Of a stretch of 64,000 nt of DNA, positions 8,369-16,408 are shown in pieces. The notes beneath the pieces are model-generated. The model saw only the letters and a program-made list of their open reading frames with translations, ran no database searches and had not been told where the DNA came from. Position 1 is the stretch's first letter. Each line of letters begins with the position of its first letter. The stretch comes from Actinomadura_C sp036008685. GTDB taxonomy: Bacteria; Actinomycetota; Actinomycetes; Streptosporangiales; Streptosporangiaceae. Both the position numbers and the translations under genes were made by a program. The stretch covers positions 1-64,000 of the forward strand of contig DASYNF010000055.1 of assembly GCA_036008685.1 (NCBI GenBank), written 5' to 3'.

Positions 8369-9370
8369 ATGCCTGACAACCTCCCCCGCACGACCGAGGA
8401 CGGTCACGTCGGCCCGGTCGTGGCCAGCGTCGTACCACGCTTCGCGGGGCCGGCCACGTTCGCCCGGCTCCCGCGCCTGGACGAGATCGACGAGGTCTCC
8501 GACGTCGACGTCGCCGTGGTCGGCGTGCCCTTCGACGGCGGAGTGAGCTTCCGGCCGGGAGCCCGGTTCGGACCCGCACACGTGCGGGAGTCGTCCAGGC
8601 TGCTGCGTCCCTACAACCCCGCGCTGGACGTCTCCCCGTTCGGCAGCCAGCAGGTGGCCGACGCCGGCGACATCGCGGTGAATCCGTTCTCCATCGACGA
8701 GGCGGTGCGGCAGATCGAGGCGGGTGCCGACGAGCTGCTCGAACGCGCGGGCCGTCTGCTGACCATCGGTGGCGACCACACGATCGCGCTTCCGCTCCTG
8801 CGGTCGCTGTCGCGTCGTCACGGTCCGGTCGCCGTGGTCCACTTCGACGCGCACCTCGATACCTGGGACACCTACTTCGGCGCGGACACGACGCACGGCA
8901 CCCCGTTCCGGCGGGCGTCCGAGCAGGGCCTGCTCGACCTGTCCGGATGCATGCACGTCGGCATCCGCGGGCCCCTGTACGGCGCCGCCGACCTCGCCGA
9001 GGACGCCGAGCTCGGCTTTCAGACCGTCCACGCCCGCGAGATGGAGGACCTCGGGACGCGTGGTGTCGTCGAACGGATCCGGGCGCGGGTGCAGGACCGG
9101 CCCGTGTACGTGTCGGTCGACATCGACGTGCTCGATCCGGCCTTCGCTCCCGGGACGGGTACGCCCGAGTCCGGTGGCCTGCTCAGTCGCGAGCTGCTCG
9201 CGATCCTCCGTGAGTTCCGCCACCTCCGGCTCGTCGGCGCCGACATCGTCGAGGTCGCGCCGGCGTACGACCACGCGGAGATCACCGGTATCGCGGCCTC
9301 CCACGCGGCCTATGAGCTGTTGTCCGCGATGGCCCTGACCGCTCCGGCCGGCCGGACGTCAGGGACCTGA
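8369..9370 (+). CDS. Ureohydrolase, guanidinobutyrase/agmatinase-like
   Basis: This 333-residue member of the arginase/agmatinase superfamily releases urea from guanidino compounds. The binuclear Mn ligands are all present: GGDHTIALP near residue 133, FDAHLDTWD near 155 and SVDIDVLDPAFAPG near 250. The segments THGTPFRRA and GTGTPESGG resemble 4-guanidinobutyrase (GbuA) and agmatinases rather than arginase. The ATG at 8369 follows GAGAGGAAACC. Because a GABA transaminase and an aldehyde dehydrogenase come next, 4-guanidinobutyrate to GABA plus urea is the most economical assignment. Agmatine or guanidinopropionate cannot be excluded. Confidence 0.85.
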   Translation: MPDNLPRTTEDGHVGPVVASVVPRFAGPATFARLPRLDEIDEVSDVDVAVVGVPFDGGVSFRPGARFGPAHVRESSRLLRPYNPALDVSPFGSQQVADAGDIAVNPFSIDEAVRQIEAGADELLERAGRLLTIGGDHTIALPLLRSLSRRHGPVAVVHFDAHLDTWDTYFGADTTHGTPFRRASEQGLLDLSGCMHVGIRGPLYGAADLAEDAELGFQTVHAREMEDLGTRGVVERIRARVQDRPVYVSVDIDVLDPAFAPGTGTPESGGLLSRELLAILREFRHLRLVGADIVEVAPAYDHAEITGIAASHAAYELLSAMALTAPAGRTSGT

Positions 9371-9510
9371 CCTTGTACGTCCCGCAGGACTAAGCCAAGA
9401 TCGACCAGGTCGGCACGACCTTTCCGCATGAGACCCGGACCATCGGCCTGGACCCGAGCCCGCCCGTGCCCTTGCCCAGGCCTCCGCAGACCCGCACAGG
9501 AGAACCTCCG

Positions 9511-10857
9511 ATGACCCCGCCCCGCGCCATCGAACAGCGCCGTGTACTGACCACCGCGATCCCCGGTCCGCGCTCCATCGAGCTGCACGCGCGCAAGCAG
9601 GCCGCGGTCTCCTCCGGCGTGTCCACGGGCCTGCCCGTCTACGTCGAGCGGGCCGGCGGCGGCATCCTGGTCGACATCGACGGCAACCAGCTCATCGACT
9701 TCGGCTCCGGGATCGCCGTGACGACGGTCGGCAACTCCGCGCCGCGCGTGGTCGAGCGGGTCCGTGAGCAGGTCGCCGACTTCACCCACACCTGTTTCAT
9801 GATCACGCCGTACGAGGAGTACGTCGAGGTCGCGGAGGCCCTCAACGAGCTCACACCGGGTGACCACGAGAAGCGCTCGGCGCTGTTCAACTCCGGTGCG
9901 GAGGCCGTGGAGAACGCGGTCAAGATCGCCCGCTCCGCCACGGGCCGCCAGGCGATCGTGGCCTTCGACCACGCCTACCACGGACGCACCAACCTGACCA
10001 TGGCGCTCACCGCCAAGAACATGCCGTACAAGCATCGCTTCGGGCCCTTCGCCAACGAGATCTACCGGGTCCCGATGGCCTACCCCTACCGCTGGCCGAC
10101 GGGCCCGGACGCCTGCGCCGACGAGGCGTTCGAGCTCTTCGTCTCCCAGGTCCACGCCCAGGTCGGCGAGGACAACACGGCAGCCGTGATCATCGAGCCG
10201 ATCCAGGGCGAGGGCGGCTTCATCGTGCCTCCGCCGGGCTATCTCCCGCGGGTGGCGGACTGGTGCCGCGACAACGGCATCCTCCTCATCGCCGACGAGA
10301 TCCAGACCGGCTTCTGCCGCACCGGGGACTGGTTCGCCAGCGACCACGAGGGCATCGTCCCCGACCTGATCACCACCGCCAAGGGGATCGCCGGCGGCCT
10401 GCCGCTCGCGGGGGTCACCGGGCGGGCGGAGATCATGGACGCCGTCCACGGCGGCGGCCTGGGCGGGACGTACGGCGGCAACCCGGTCGCGTGCGCGGCC
10501 GCGCTCGGCGCGATCGACACGATGAAGGCCGAGGATCTGCCTCAGCGCGCCCGTGACATCGAGGCGTTCATGGTCCCGCGGCTGCGGGAGCTCGCCGGGA
10601 AGTACCCGCAGATCGGCGACATCCGCGGACGGGGCGCCATGCTCGCCGTCGAACTGGTGTCGGACCCCGGCGCCAAGACCCCGGACGCGATCCTGACCGG
10701 GGCGGTCAACAAGGCCTGCCATGCCGCCGGGCTCGTCACCCTGACCGCGGGCACCTACGGCAACGTGCTGCGGTTCCTGCCCCCGCTGTCCATCCCCGAC
10801 GACCTGCTGGTGGAGGGCCTGGATATCCTCGAACAGGCCTTCGCCACGGCCGTCTGA
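9511..10857 (+). CDS. gabT: 4-aminobutyrate aminotransferase
   Basis: This is a class III PLP-dependent aminotransferase of 448 residues that converts GABA plus 2-oxoglutarate to succinic semialdehyde plus glutamate. Characteristic segments are NSGAEAVENAVKIAR, FDHAYHGRTNLTMALT, EPIQGEGGFIVP and ADEIQTGFCRTG. The Schiff-base lysine lies in TTAKGIAGGLPLAGVTGRAE. The ATG at 9511 is preceded by AGGAGAACCTCCG; an upstream in-frame start would add an unstructured proline-rich leader. It lies 140 bp after the ureohydrolase in the same orientation, which matches GABA being the product of guanidinobutyrate hydrolysis. Ornithine or beta-alanine transamination is possible but less likely given the neighbours. 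Confidence 0.9.
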   Translation: MTPPRAIEQRRVLTTAIPGPRSIELHARKQAAVSSGVSTGLPVYVERAGGGILVDIDGNQLIDFGSGIAVTTVGNSAPRVVERVREQVADFTHTCFMITPYEEYVEVAEALNELTPGDHEKRSALFNSGAEAVENAVKIARSATGRQAIVAFDHAYHGRTNLTMALTAKNMPYKHRFGPFANEIYRVPMAYPYRWPTGPDACADEAFELFVSQVHAQVGEDNTAAVIIEPIQGEGGFIVPPPGYLPRVADWCRDNGILLIADEIQTGFCRTGDWFASDHEGIVPDLITTAKGIAGGLPLAGVTGRAEIMDAVHGGGLGGTYGGNPVACAAALGAIDTMKAEDLPQRARDIEAFMVPRLRELAGKYPQIGDIRGRGAMLAVELVSDPGAKTPDAILTGAVNKACHAAGLVTLTAGTYGNVLRFLPPLSIPDDLLVEGLDILEQAFATAV

Positions 10858-10928
10858 GCCGTCCCCTCCGCGGGGCCGCCACGCCGGCGTTCGCATCGAC
10901 CACCATGCCATCGAGTGAGGTTCGCGCC

Positions 10929-12362
10929 ATGTCAGACATCACGCCCTTTCTTCTGTCCGGTGTGCCGGCCACCGGTACGGACACCCTCACGGTCACCTCT
11001 CCGTGGGACGGGTCGGTCGTGGGTGTCGCGTCGGTCCCGACCGACGCCCAGGTCGAGCAGGCCGTCGCCGATCTCGACGCCGTACGGCTGGAGGCGCAGG
11101 CGACGCCCGCGCACGTGCGGGCCGCGGCTCTCGACCACATCTCGGCGCGGCTGGCCGAACGCGCGGAGGAGATCGCGGCTCTGATCACCGCGGAGAACGG
11201 GAAGCCGCTGTTCTGGTCGCGCGGTGAGGTCTCCCGGGCGGTCTCGACGTTCCGCTGGGCCGCCGAGGAGGCCCGCCGTTTCTCCGGTGACCTGCAGCGC
11301 CTGGACACCGACGCGGCCGCGACCGGGCGGCTCGGCGTGGTCCGGCGCTTCCCGCGCGGTCCCGTGCTGGGCATCGCGCCGTTCAACTTCCCGCTGAATC
11401 TCGTCGCGCACAAGGTCGCCCCGGCCATCGCGGTCGGCGCACCGATCCTGGTCAAGCCGGCTCCCGCCACCCCGCTCTCCGCGCTGCTGCTCGGTGAGAT
11501 CATCGCCGAGACGGCTCTGCCGCCGCGGATGGTCTCGGTGCTGCCGGTCCCCAACGACAGGATGTCGTCCCTTGTCGCCGACCCGAGGCTTCCCGTCATC
11601 TCGTTCACCGGTTCCGGCCCCGTCGGGTGGTCCATCCAGCGGCAGGTCCCCCGCAAGCACGTGACCTTGGAGCTGGGCGGCAACGCCGCGGTGATCGTCA
11701 ACGACGACTGGCCCGATCTGACCGGCGCGGCCGCCCGGATCGCGCTGTTCTCCAATTACCAGGCCGGTCAGTCCTGCATCTCGGTCCAGCGCGTGCTGGT
11801 CCACGAGCGCGTCTACGAGGACTTCGTCACCCGGCTCGTGTCCGCCGTCGAGGGCCTGCCGACCGGCGACCCGACCGCGGACGGCGTACAGGTCGGCCCG
11901 GTGATCAACGACGCCGCGGCCGAGCGGATCACGGCCTGGGTCGAGGAGGCCCGCCAGGGGGGCGCGTCCGTCCTCACCGGCGGCACCCGCGAGGGCCGCA
12001 CCGTGGCCCCGACCGTCCTCGCCGGCGCCCCGGCCGGGACCAAGGTGGCCGAGGAGGAGATCTTCGGCCCGGTCCTGTCCGTGGCCCGGTTCACCGACCT
12101 CGACGAGGCGTTCGCCATCGTCAACTCCTCGAAGTACGGGTTGCAGGCCGGTGTCTTCACCACCGATCTGCAGGTGGCGTTCCGTGCTCACCGGGACCTC
12201 GAGGTCGGCGGCGTCATCGTCGGCGACGTTCCGAGCTTCCGGGCGGACCAGATGCCCTACGGCGGCTGGAAGGACTCCGGTGTCGGCCGCGAAGGCGTCA
12301 GGTCCGCCATGAACGACCTGACCGAAGAGCGCGTGCTGGTCCTCACCGGCCTCGACCTCTGA
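10929..12362 (+). CDS. NAD(P)+-dependent aldehyde dehydrogenase (succinic-semialdehyde type)
   Basis: This 477-residue ALDH has the catalytic Cys in NYQAGQSCISVQR, the general-base Glu in LELGGNAAVIV and the cofactor turn FTGSGPVGW. The N-terminal ~18 residues precede the core motif TVTSPWDGSVVG. The ATG at 10929 has GTGAGG upstream; the in-frame ATG at 10905 lacks a good site. Directly downstream of gabT, it most probably oxidises succinic semialdehyde to succinate. The active-site and tail sequence also resemble phosphonoacetaldehyde/lactaldehyde dehydrogenases, so the substrate is inferred from context. Transcription probably ends at the hairpin at 12373-12391. Confidence 0.85.
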   Translation: MSDITPFLLSGVPATGTDTLTVTSPWDGSVVGVASVPTDAQVEQAVADLDAVRLEAQATPAHVRAAALDHISARLAERAEEIAALITAENGKPLFWSRGEVSRAVSTFRWAAEEARRFSGDLQRLDTDAAATGRLGVVRRFPRGPVLGIAPFNFPLNLVAHKVAPAIAVGAPILVKPAPATPLSALLLGEIIAETALPPRMVSVLPVPNDRMSSLVADPRLPVISFTGSGPVGWSIQRQVPRKHVTLELGGNAAVIVNDDWPDLTGAAARIALFSNYQAGQSCISVQRVLVHERVYEDFVTRLVSAVEGLPTGDPTADGVQVGPVINDAAAERITAWVEEARQGGASVLTGGTREGRTVAPTVLAGAPAGTKVAEEEIFGPVLSVARFTDLDEAFAIVNSSKYGLQAGVFTTDLQVAFRAHRDLEVGGVIVGDVPSFRADQMPYGGWKDSGVGREGVRSAMNDLTEERVLVLTGLDL

Positions 12363-12372
12363 GGTCTCCCGG

Positions 12373-12391
12373 GGCCGCGGTCACCGCGGCC
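12373..12391. terminator. Candidate bidirectional hairpin at convergent gene ends
   Basis: Nine-base arms GGCCGCGGT and ACCGCGGCC flank a single C. The hairpin sits between the converging dehydrogenase and esterase genes and contains the esterase TGA. No U-tract is present, as is common in actinomycetes. Confidence 0.5.
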
Positions 12392-13115
12392 GGACCGCCT
12401 CTTCACCGGTCAGCATCCAGGACACCGCGAGGTCGACGACATGCTCGGGGACCTCGTGGCCGCCGTTGAACTCCTCGTACGTCACCTCGTAGTCCGAGGC
12501 CCGCAGCCGGGGCACGAGGCTCCGGCTGCAGGAGTCCACCGGCAGGACCCGGTCGCCGGTCCCGTGGGACACGAACACGCGCGGCCGGCCGTGGAGCACC
12601 AGCGGCGCGGCGAACCCGGGGGAGAACGCGAGCACGGCGTCGAAGAGGTCCCCGTTGGTGAGGCCGATCGACAGGGCGTAGGAGGCGCCGTCGGAGAAGC
12701 CGCCGACCGTGATCGACTCGACCGGATAGGAGTCGAGGGTCTCCTCGATCACCCGGTCGATCCTGCGCACGTCCGGGCCGAAGCCGTCGACGATGAGATC
12801 CCAGGTACCTGAGATGGATTTCGGCGCCAGGAGCAGGAGCCGATGTTCGTCGGCCGCCGACAGCAGCAGGTCCACGCCCTGGCGGGGCGAGCCTCCGGCC
12901 CCGTGTAAGAGGAGGGCCAGGCGGTACGGGGGGCCGTCGACGGGGGCGGGCACGTAGGCCATCCCCACGAGTTCGCCGGCCGCTCCCTCGAACCGGAGCA
13001 GGCCCGTCATGCTGGAGACGGTCACAGGCTCGTAGAGGCGCACGGACAGGCGCCCGTGCTTGGAGTTCTCCGCCGGCTGCTGATGTGGTGGCGCCGGTTC
13101 GCTGACAAGGGGCAT
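12381..13115 (-). CDS. Alpha/beta hydrolase, phospholipase/carboxylesterase-PHB depolymerase type
   Basis: This serine hydrolase of about 244 residues has the oxyanion-hole segment LLLHGAGGSPRQG, the nucleophile elbow GGFSDGASYA, an Asp in HGTGDRVLPVDSC and the catalytic His in FNGGHEVPEHVVD. There is no signal peptide or membrane span, so it is probably cytosolic. The ATG at 13115 is chosen because GGGAG sits six bases upstream; two earlier in-frame ATGs lack such a site. Esterase or short polyhydroxyalkanoate oligomer hydrolase activity is typical, but the substrate cannot be specified. It converges on the GABA-pathway operon and is transcribed separately. Confidence 0.8.
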   Translation of the reverse strand: MPLVSEPAPPHQQPAENSKHGRLSVRLYEPVTVSSMTGLLRFEGAAGELVGMAYVPAPVDGPPYRLALLLHGAGGSPRQGVDLLLSAADEHRLLLLAPKSISGTWDLIVDGFGPDVRRIDRVIEETLDSYPVESITVGGFSDGASYALSIGLTNGDLFDAVLAFSPGFAAPLVLHGRPRVFVSHGTGDRVLPVDSCSRSLVPRLRASDYEVTYEEFNGGHEVPEHVVDLAVSWMLTGEEAVRPR

Positions 13116-13267
13116 GGTCGCTCCCATAGTCTTCGTCTTCGGGCCCGTCCACGGGGCCATACGCCCGGGCTACCCCGGTTCGGGGCCGCTAAGCCCGACC
13201 TGACGGCGATCCGGGTGCGGCCGGCGCTCCCGGGACCGGCCGCCCGTGGACTACGGTGCCCGGAGGC

Positions 13268-13456
13268 TCAGCCGCTCTTGCGGCGGAACTGACGCCTGTT
13301 CTGGGCCGGCCCGTGCGCGTCGACGGTCCCCGAGGAGCCCTTGCCCTGGTCTTTGGCTCCCTTGGCCGCCTGCTGGGCGCGCTTGCGCTCGAGCGCCTCG
13401 CGGAACTTCTCCTTCGCGTCGTCGGGATGTGTGGATTCGGCTTCGTTCGGGGCCAT
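13268..13456 (-). CDS. DUF5302 family small protein
   Basis: This is a 62-residue, highly charged protein. It opens MAPNEAES, has a helical Lys/Arg/Glu-rich middle (AKEKFREALERKRAQQ) and ends in the basic stretch GPAQNRRQFRRKSG conserved in DUF5302 proteins of actinomycetes. The ATG at 13456 follows AGGAGGG. The function is unknown; the basic tail suggests nucleic acid or ribosome contact, which is only a guess. It is divergent from the nrdAB leader. Confidence 0.75.
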   Translation of the reverse strand: MAPNEAESTHPDDAKEKFREALERKRAQQAAKGAKDQGKGSSGTVDAHGPAQNRRQFRRKSG

Positions 13457-13752
13457 ACGAGCCCTCCTGCTCTCAGGTCGTGCAGATGGACACACGAGTG
13501 CCGCCCGGCGAACCGCGCCCGGGAAACCCTTCTCCCGGCGCCGGTTCCAAGGGCGACGAACCCGCTCCTCTGAACTTTAGGCCACCCCCGGTCGTGGCCG
13601 TACGGTCATAGATCACCGTCCCGGAGTTCGCCGAGCAGTCACCAGCCGGCAACCGCGCGCCGTGCGGGAGATTTCCACCGCGAATACACCGGGCTCCGGC
13701 ACGGGGCCTCCATCCCGTGTCGGGGTAGCGATCGTTGATCATTTGTGACATG

Positions 13753-13766
13753 CCCAACATCTTGGG
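13753..13766. promoter_or_regulatory. Candidate NrdR box upstream of nrdA
   Basis: CCCAACATCTTGGG resembles the NrdR operator core (CAA-n-ATCTTG) and lies before the riboswitch. A -10-like TATGGT is at 13794-13799. I did not find a convincing second NrdR box, which known sites usually have. Confidence 0.4.
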
Positions 13767-13802
13767 TGCCAACACTCTCAGCACCCCCACATGTATGGTC
13801 CT

Positions 13803-14005
13803 CGTGGTGCTGGTTCGCCGGGTCGCCGTGTGCGGCCCGGCGTCGTAAGAGGGAACCCGGTGTGAGTCCGGGACTGCCCCGCAGCGGTGAGCGGGAACGA
13901 CCGCCGTCAACACGCACTGGGTCACGCGACCTGGGAAGCGACGGCCAGTAGGACGCGCCGGCCTCGAGCCGGCGCGGTGCCCGCGAGTCCGAAGACCTGC
14001 CCGCA
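13803..14005 (+). ncRNA. Cobalamin riboswitch
   Basis: This is a B12-sensing leader. Conserved blocks appear in the expected order: AAGAGGGAACCCGGTG, GAGTCCGGGACTGCCCCGC, GAAGCGACGGCCAGTAGGAC and the B12 box CGAGTCCGAAGACCTGCC at 13984-14001. It precedes class Ia nrdAB. In actinomycetes this arrangement shuts off the oxygen- and iron-dependent reductase when B12 is available for a class II enzyme (NrdJ), so an nrdJ is expected elsewhere. The expression platform is probably the hairpin at 14081-14104. Confidence 0.9.
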
Positions 14006-14080
14006 CCCGTATTGGTCCATGGTCTCGTGGGAAGGCCGCTGGGCGGTGCCGGCGGAGCCGGCCCCTCCTTGGCGTGCTTC

Positions 14081-14104
14081 TCCCCGAGCCCGGCTCGCGA
14101 GGGA
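14081..14104 (+). promoter_or_regulatory. Hairpin sequestering the nrdA ribosome-binding site
   Basis: TCCC and CGAGC (14081-14089) pair with GCTCG and GGGA (14093-14104), with a CCG loop and a CGA bulge. This buries the start of the GGGAAGAGAG Shine-Dalgarno of nrdA. It suggests translational control downstream of the riboswitch. Confidence 0.55.
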
Positions 14105-14113
14105 AGAGAGCAC

Positions 14114-16408
14114 ATGAGATCCGAAGCCATCGCGCCCCCCATGGCGCCCGAGCGGTCTCACCTCCTGCAGGATGACCCCGTCACCTGGCGGGAGGACCGC
14201 GAACAGGAGATCAGGGAGGCGGCGGATCGGGTGTCCGTGGACCCCGGCAACTCGCGGATCGCCGCGGGGCTGCTCGCGGAGCTCATCGCCGAGGAGGCCG
14301 CGGCCGAGGGCGTGGGGAGCTTCGCCGGCTCCGTGGCCGCCGCCCATGCCCAAGGGCTGCTGAACGACGGTACGGCCGCGTTCGTGGAGCGGCACGCGGC
14401 CGAACTCGACGCCCTGATCGACGTGGAGCCCGGCGTCACACCGGCGCGGCCGGCCCGCCACCTCGCCGATGACCGGTTCGAGTACTTCGGCCTGCGGACG
14501 GTCTACGACCGTTACCTGCTGCGCCATCCCCGGACCCGCCGGGTCCTCGAGCGCCCCCAGCACTTCCTGCTGCGGGTGGCCTGCGGGCTGTCCGAGACCG
14601 TGGCCGAGGCGGCCGAGCTCTACGGGCTGATGTCCCGGCTCGACTACCTGCCCAGCTCCCCGACCCTGTTCAACTCCGGGGCGAGACGGTCGCAGCTGTC
14701 CTCCTGCTTCCTGCTCGACTCGCCCCGGGACGAGCTGGAGTCCATCTATGAGCGGTACGGCCAGGTCGCCCGGCTGAGCAAGTACGCCGGTGGCATCGGC
14801 ATCTCCTGGAGCCGGGTGCGTTCCCGCGGTGCGCTGATCCGCGGGACCAACGGTCACTCCAACGGCATCGTCCCGTGGCTGCGTACCCTCGACGCCAGCG
14901 TGGCGGCGGTCAACCAGGGCGGCCGGCGCAAAGGGGCCGCGTGCGTCTACCTCGAGCCGTGGCATCCCGACATCGAGGAGTTCCTGGAACTGCGCGACAA
15001 CACCGGCGAGGACGCCCGGCGCACCCACAACCTCAACCTGGCCAACTGGATCCCCGACGAGTTCATGCGCCGGGTCGAGGCCGATGAGCCCTGGTCGCTG
15101 TTCGACCCCGACGAGGTGCCCGGGCTCACCGACCTGTGGGGGGAGGACTTCGAGACGGCCTACCGCGCCGCCGAGCGTGACCGCCGCCATACTCGCCGGA
15201 TCCCGGCCCGTCAGTTGTACGGGCGGATGATGCGGACCCTGGCGCAGACCGGCAACGGCTGGATGACCTTCAAGGACGCCGCCAACCGGGCCTGCAACCA
15301 GACCGCTCTCAAGGGCAACGTCGTGCACCTGTCCAACCTGTGCACCGAGATCATCGAGGTGACGGGCGACCGGGAGACGGCCGTGTGCAACCTGGGTTCC
15401 ATCAACCTGGCCGCGCACGTGGGCGAGGACGGTGTGGACCTCGCCCGGCTGCGGGCCACCGTCCGTACCGCCGTGCGGTTCCTGGACCGTACGATCGACC
15501 GCGGGTTCTATCCGACGCCGGAGGCGGAGGGCGCCAACCGGAAGTGGCGGCCGATAGGGCTCGGTGTGATGGGCCTCGCCGACGTGTTCTTCCGGCTCCG
15601 GCTGCCCTTCGACTCGGCCGAGGCCCTGGCTCTGTCGACGGACATCGCCGAGGAGATCTCGCTGGCCGCCTACGACGCCTCGGCCGAGCTGGCCGAAGAG
15701 CTCGGAGCGCACCCGGCCTACGAGCAGACCCGCGCGGCCGGGGGCGTCCTGCATCCGGACCACTTCCCGTACGCGCGGCCGAAGCGGACCGCCGCCTGGG
15801 CGGAACTGCGCGAGCGCATCGGCCGGAGCGGGCTGCGCAACTCACTGCTCGTCGCCATCGCGCCCACGGCGACGATCGCGTCCATCGCCGGCTGCTATGA
15901 GTGCGTCGAGCCGCAGGTTTCCAACCTGTTCAAGCGCGAGACGCTGTCCGGTGAGTTCCTGCAGATCAACCGCTATCTGGTGCAGGAGCTCAAGGCGCTC
16001 GGGCTGTGGACGTCCGCCTTCCGGGACGAGATCAAGCGCGCGGACGGCTCCGTGCGGGACCTCGAGGGGCTGCCACCCGACCTGCGGTCCCGCTACCGGA
16101 CGGCCTGGGAGCTGCCGCAGAAGGCACTGATCGATCTCGCCGCCGCGCGGACCCCGTACGTCGACCAGAGCCAGTCGCTCAACCTGTTCATGGCCAATCC
16201 CACCATTGGGAAGCTGTCCTCGATGTACGCCTACGCCTGGCGCAGCGGTCTCAAGACGACCTACTACCTGCGCTCGCGCCCGGCCACCCGGATCACCCAG
16301 ACGACCGTCGCCGGAGCCGCGGTTCCCGCCGCCGGCGAAGTCGTGCCCGACGAGGCCGTCGTCACTTGCTCACTCGAGAACCCCGAGGTCTGCGAGGCCT
16401 GCCAATGA
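14114..16408 (+). CDS. nrdA: Class Ia ribonucleoside-diphosphate reductase, alpha subunit
   Basis: This is the catalytic subunit, 764 residues, that reduces ribonucleoside diphosphates to deoxyribonucleotides. Active-site residues are present: C198 in SSCFLLD, N408-C410-E412 in SNLCTEIIE, C425 in AVCNLGSINLA, the radical-path tyrosines Y717-Y718 in TTYYLRSR, and the C-terminal redox cysteines in CSLENPEVCEACQ. The N-terminus seems to lack a canonical ATP-cone. The ATG at 14114 follows GGGAAGAGAG. The upstream riboswitch gives B12 repression. The stop overlaps the nrdB start (ATGA). Confidence 0.95.
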   Translation: MRSEAIAPPMAPERSHLLQDDPVTWREDREQEIREAADRVSVDPGNSRIAAGLLAELIAEEAAAEGVGSFAGSVAAAHAQGLLNDGTAAFVERHAAELDALIDVEPGVTPARPARHLADDRFEYFGLRTVYDRYLLRHPRTRRVLERPQHFLLRVACGLSETVAEAAELYGLMSRLDYLPSSPTLFNSGARRSQLSSCFLLDSPRDELESIYERYGQVARLSKYAGGIGISWSRVRSRGALIRGTNGHSNGIVPWLRTLDASVAAVNQGGRRKGAACVYLEPWHPDIEEFLELRDNTGEDARRTHNLNLANWIPDEFMRRVEADEPWSLFDPDEVPGLTDLWGEDFETAYRAAERDRRHTRRIPARQLYGRMMRTLAQTGNGWMTFKDAANRACNQTALKGNVVHLSNLCTEIIEVTGDRETAVCNLGSINLAAHVGEDGVDLARLRATVRTAVRFLDRTIDRGFYPTPEAEGANRKWRPIGLGVMGLADVFFRLRLPFDSAEALALSTDIAEEISLAAYDASAELAEELGAHPAYEQTRAAGGVLHPDHFPYARPKRTAAWAELRERIGRSGLRNSLLVAIAPTATIASIAGCYECVEPQVSNLFKRETLSGEFLQINRYLVQELKALGLWTSAFRDEIKRADGSVRDLEGLPPDLRSRYRTAWELPQKALIDLAAARTPYVDQSQSLNLFMANPTIGKLSSMYAYAWRSGLKTTYYLRSRPATRITQTTVAGAAVPAAGEVVPDEAVVTCSLENPEVCEACQ

